From positions 13,835,976 to 13,899,975 of the forward strand of contig CM072889.1 in the NCBI GenBank assembly GCA_037013685.1: a DNA stretch of 64,000 nucleotides, in the 5' to 3' direction. Of the stretch, positions 63,721-64,000 are shown in pieces. The translations under genes were made by a program, and so were the position numbers. The stretch's first letter is position 1. Every line of letters begins with the position of its first letter. A model generated the notes under the pieces. The model did no database searches, was not told the DNA's origin, and worked only from the letters and a program-made list of their open reading frames with translations. The DNA comes from Acridotheres tristis. Its lineage: Eukaryota > Chordata > Aves > Passeriformes > Sturnidae.

Positions 63721-64000
63721 AAAAGAATCATAGAATCATAAAGGCTGCAAAAAGCCTGTATTGAGTCCCACCATTAACCCAATCCCAGCTCTAAACCATG
63801 TCTCTAAGCATCTCTTCTATGTGGTTTTTGAACTCTCCAGGGACAGTGGTTCCAGTGTTTGACCACCCCCTGAGAAATATTTCCTAATATCCAATCTAAA
63901 CGTCCCATGGTGCAACTTGAGTCCAGGATAACTTGGTCCTTTTCTGGTTTGCTCAATCAGCGATGAAGAGGAATCCCCTGATGCCCCTCAGCAACTTCCC
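63721..64000 (-). repeat. CR1 LINE 3' region, runs off the window
   Basis: AAGAATCATAGAATCATAAA at the left is the reverse complement of the CR1 terminal repeat. It is followed by the CR1-typical GAGTCCCACCATTAACCC, ACAGTGGTTCCAGTGTTTGA and AATATTTCCTAATATCCAAT stretches. Antisense orientation; continues past 64,000. Confidence 0.85.

Overview
The window is vertebrate nuclear DNA, almost certainly from a bird and probably a passerine. Three recognisable genes are split into many small exons by short introns. The interspersed repeats are CR1-type LINE ends (with the octamer-like AGAATCATAGAATCA terminus), several solo retroviral LTRs with TG...CA ends, and scattered MIR-like SINE remnants. The gene order INTS6L - MMGT1 - SLC9A6 is that of human Xq26.3, which corresponds to chicken chromosome 4p and passerine chromosome 4A (recalled synteny, not checked).

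Layout. 1-13,450: the 3' part of INTS6L on the + strand, nine exons from 4,851 to the stop at 12,546, with a short 3' UTR ending at a poly(A) signal at 13,432; its 5' exons lie before the window. 13,450-23,200: an intergenic stretch with no secure gene, a few coding-like pieces on the minus strand, and a CpG-rich patch near 19 kb. 23,215-27,955: MMGT1 (EMC5) on the minus strand, four coding exons and a roughly 2 kb 3' UTR. 27,400-29,360: GC-rich, CpG-dense DNA forming a divergent promoter between MMGT1 and SLC9A6. 29,058-50,136: the complete coding region of SLC9A6 (NHE6), sixteen coding exons and 681 residues, with a 3' UTR to about 54,070. 54,070-64,000: intergenic DNA with an AT-rich island at 59.1-59.8 kb, an 81-bp LTR-like miniature element and a CR1 end.

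Function. INTS6L is an Integrator-complex subunit (nuclear RNA processing and transcription attenuation). MMGT1/EMC5 is a core subunit of the ER membrane protein complex. SLC9A6 is the endosomal Na+(K+)/H+ exchanger. They are neighbours by old synteny and are not known to share a pathway.

The most striking content is in SLC9A6 splicing. Three introns carry diagnostic U12 (minor spliceosome) signals, one of them of the AT-AC class, and a fourth has a GC donor. Exon 12, which carries a conserved transmembrane motif, is sandwiched between two antisense solo LTRs that lie 13 bp upstream and 34 bp downstream, so its branch point must lie inside retroviral DNA. An internal donor in exon 2 predicts the 32-codon alternative segment known from mammalian NHE6.
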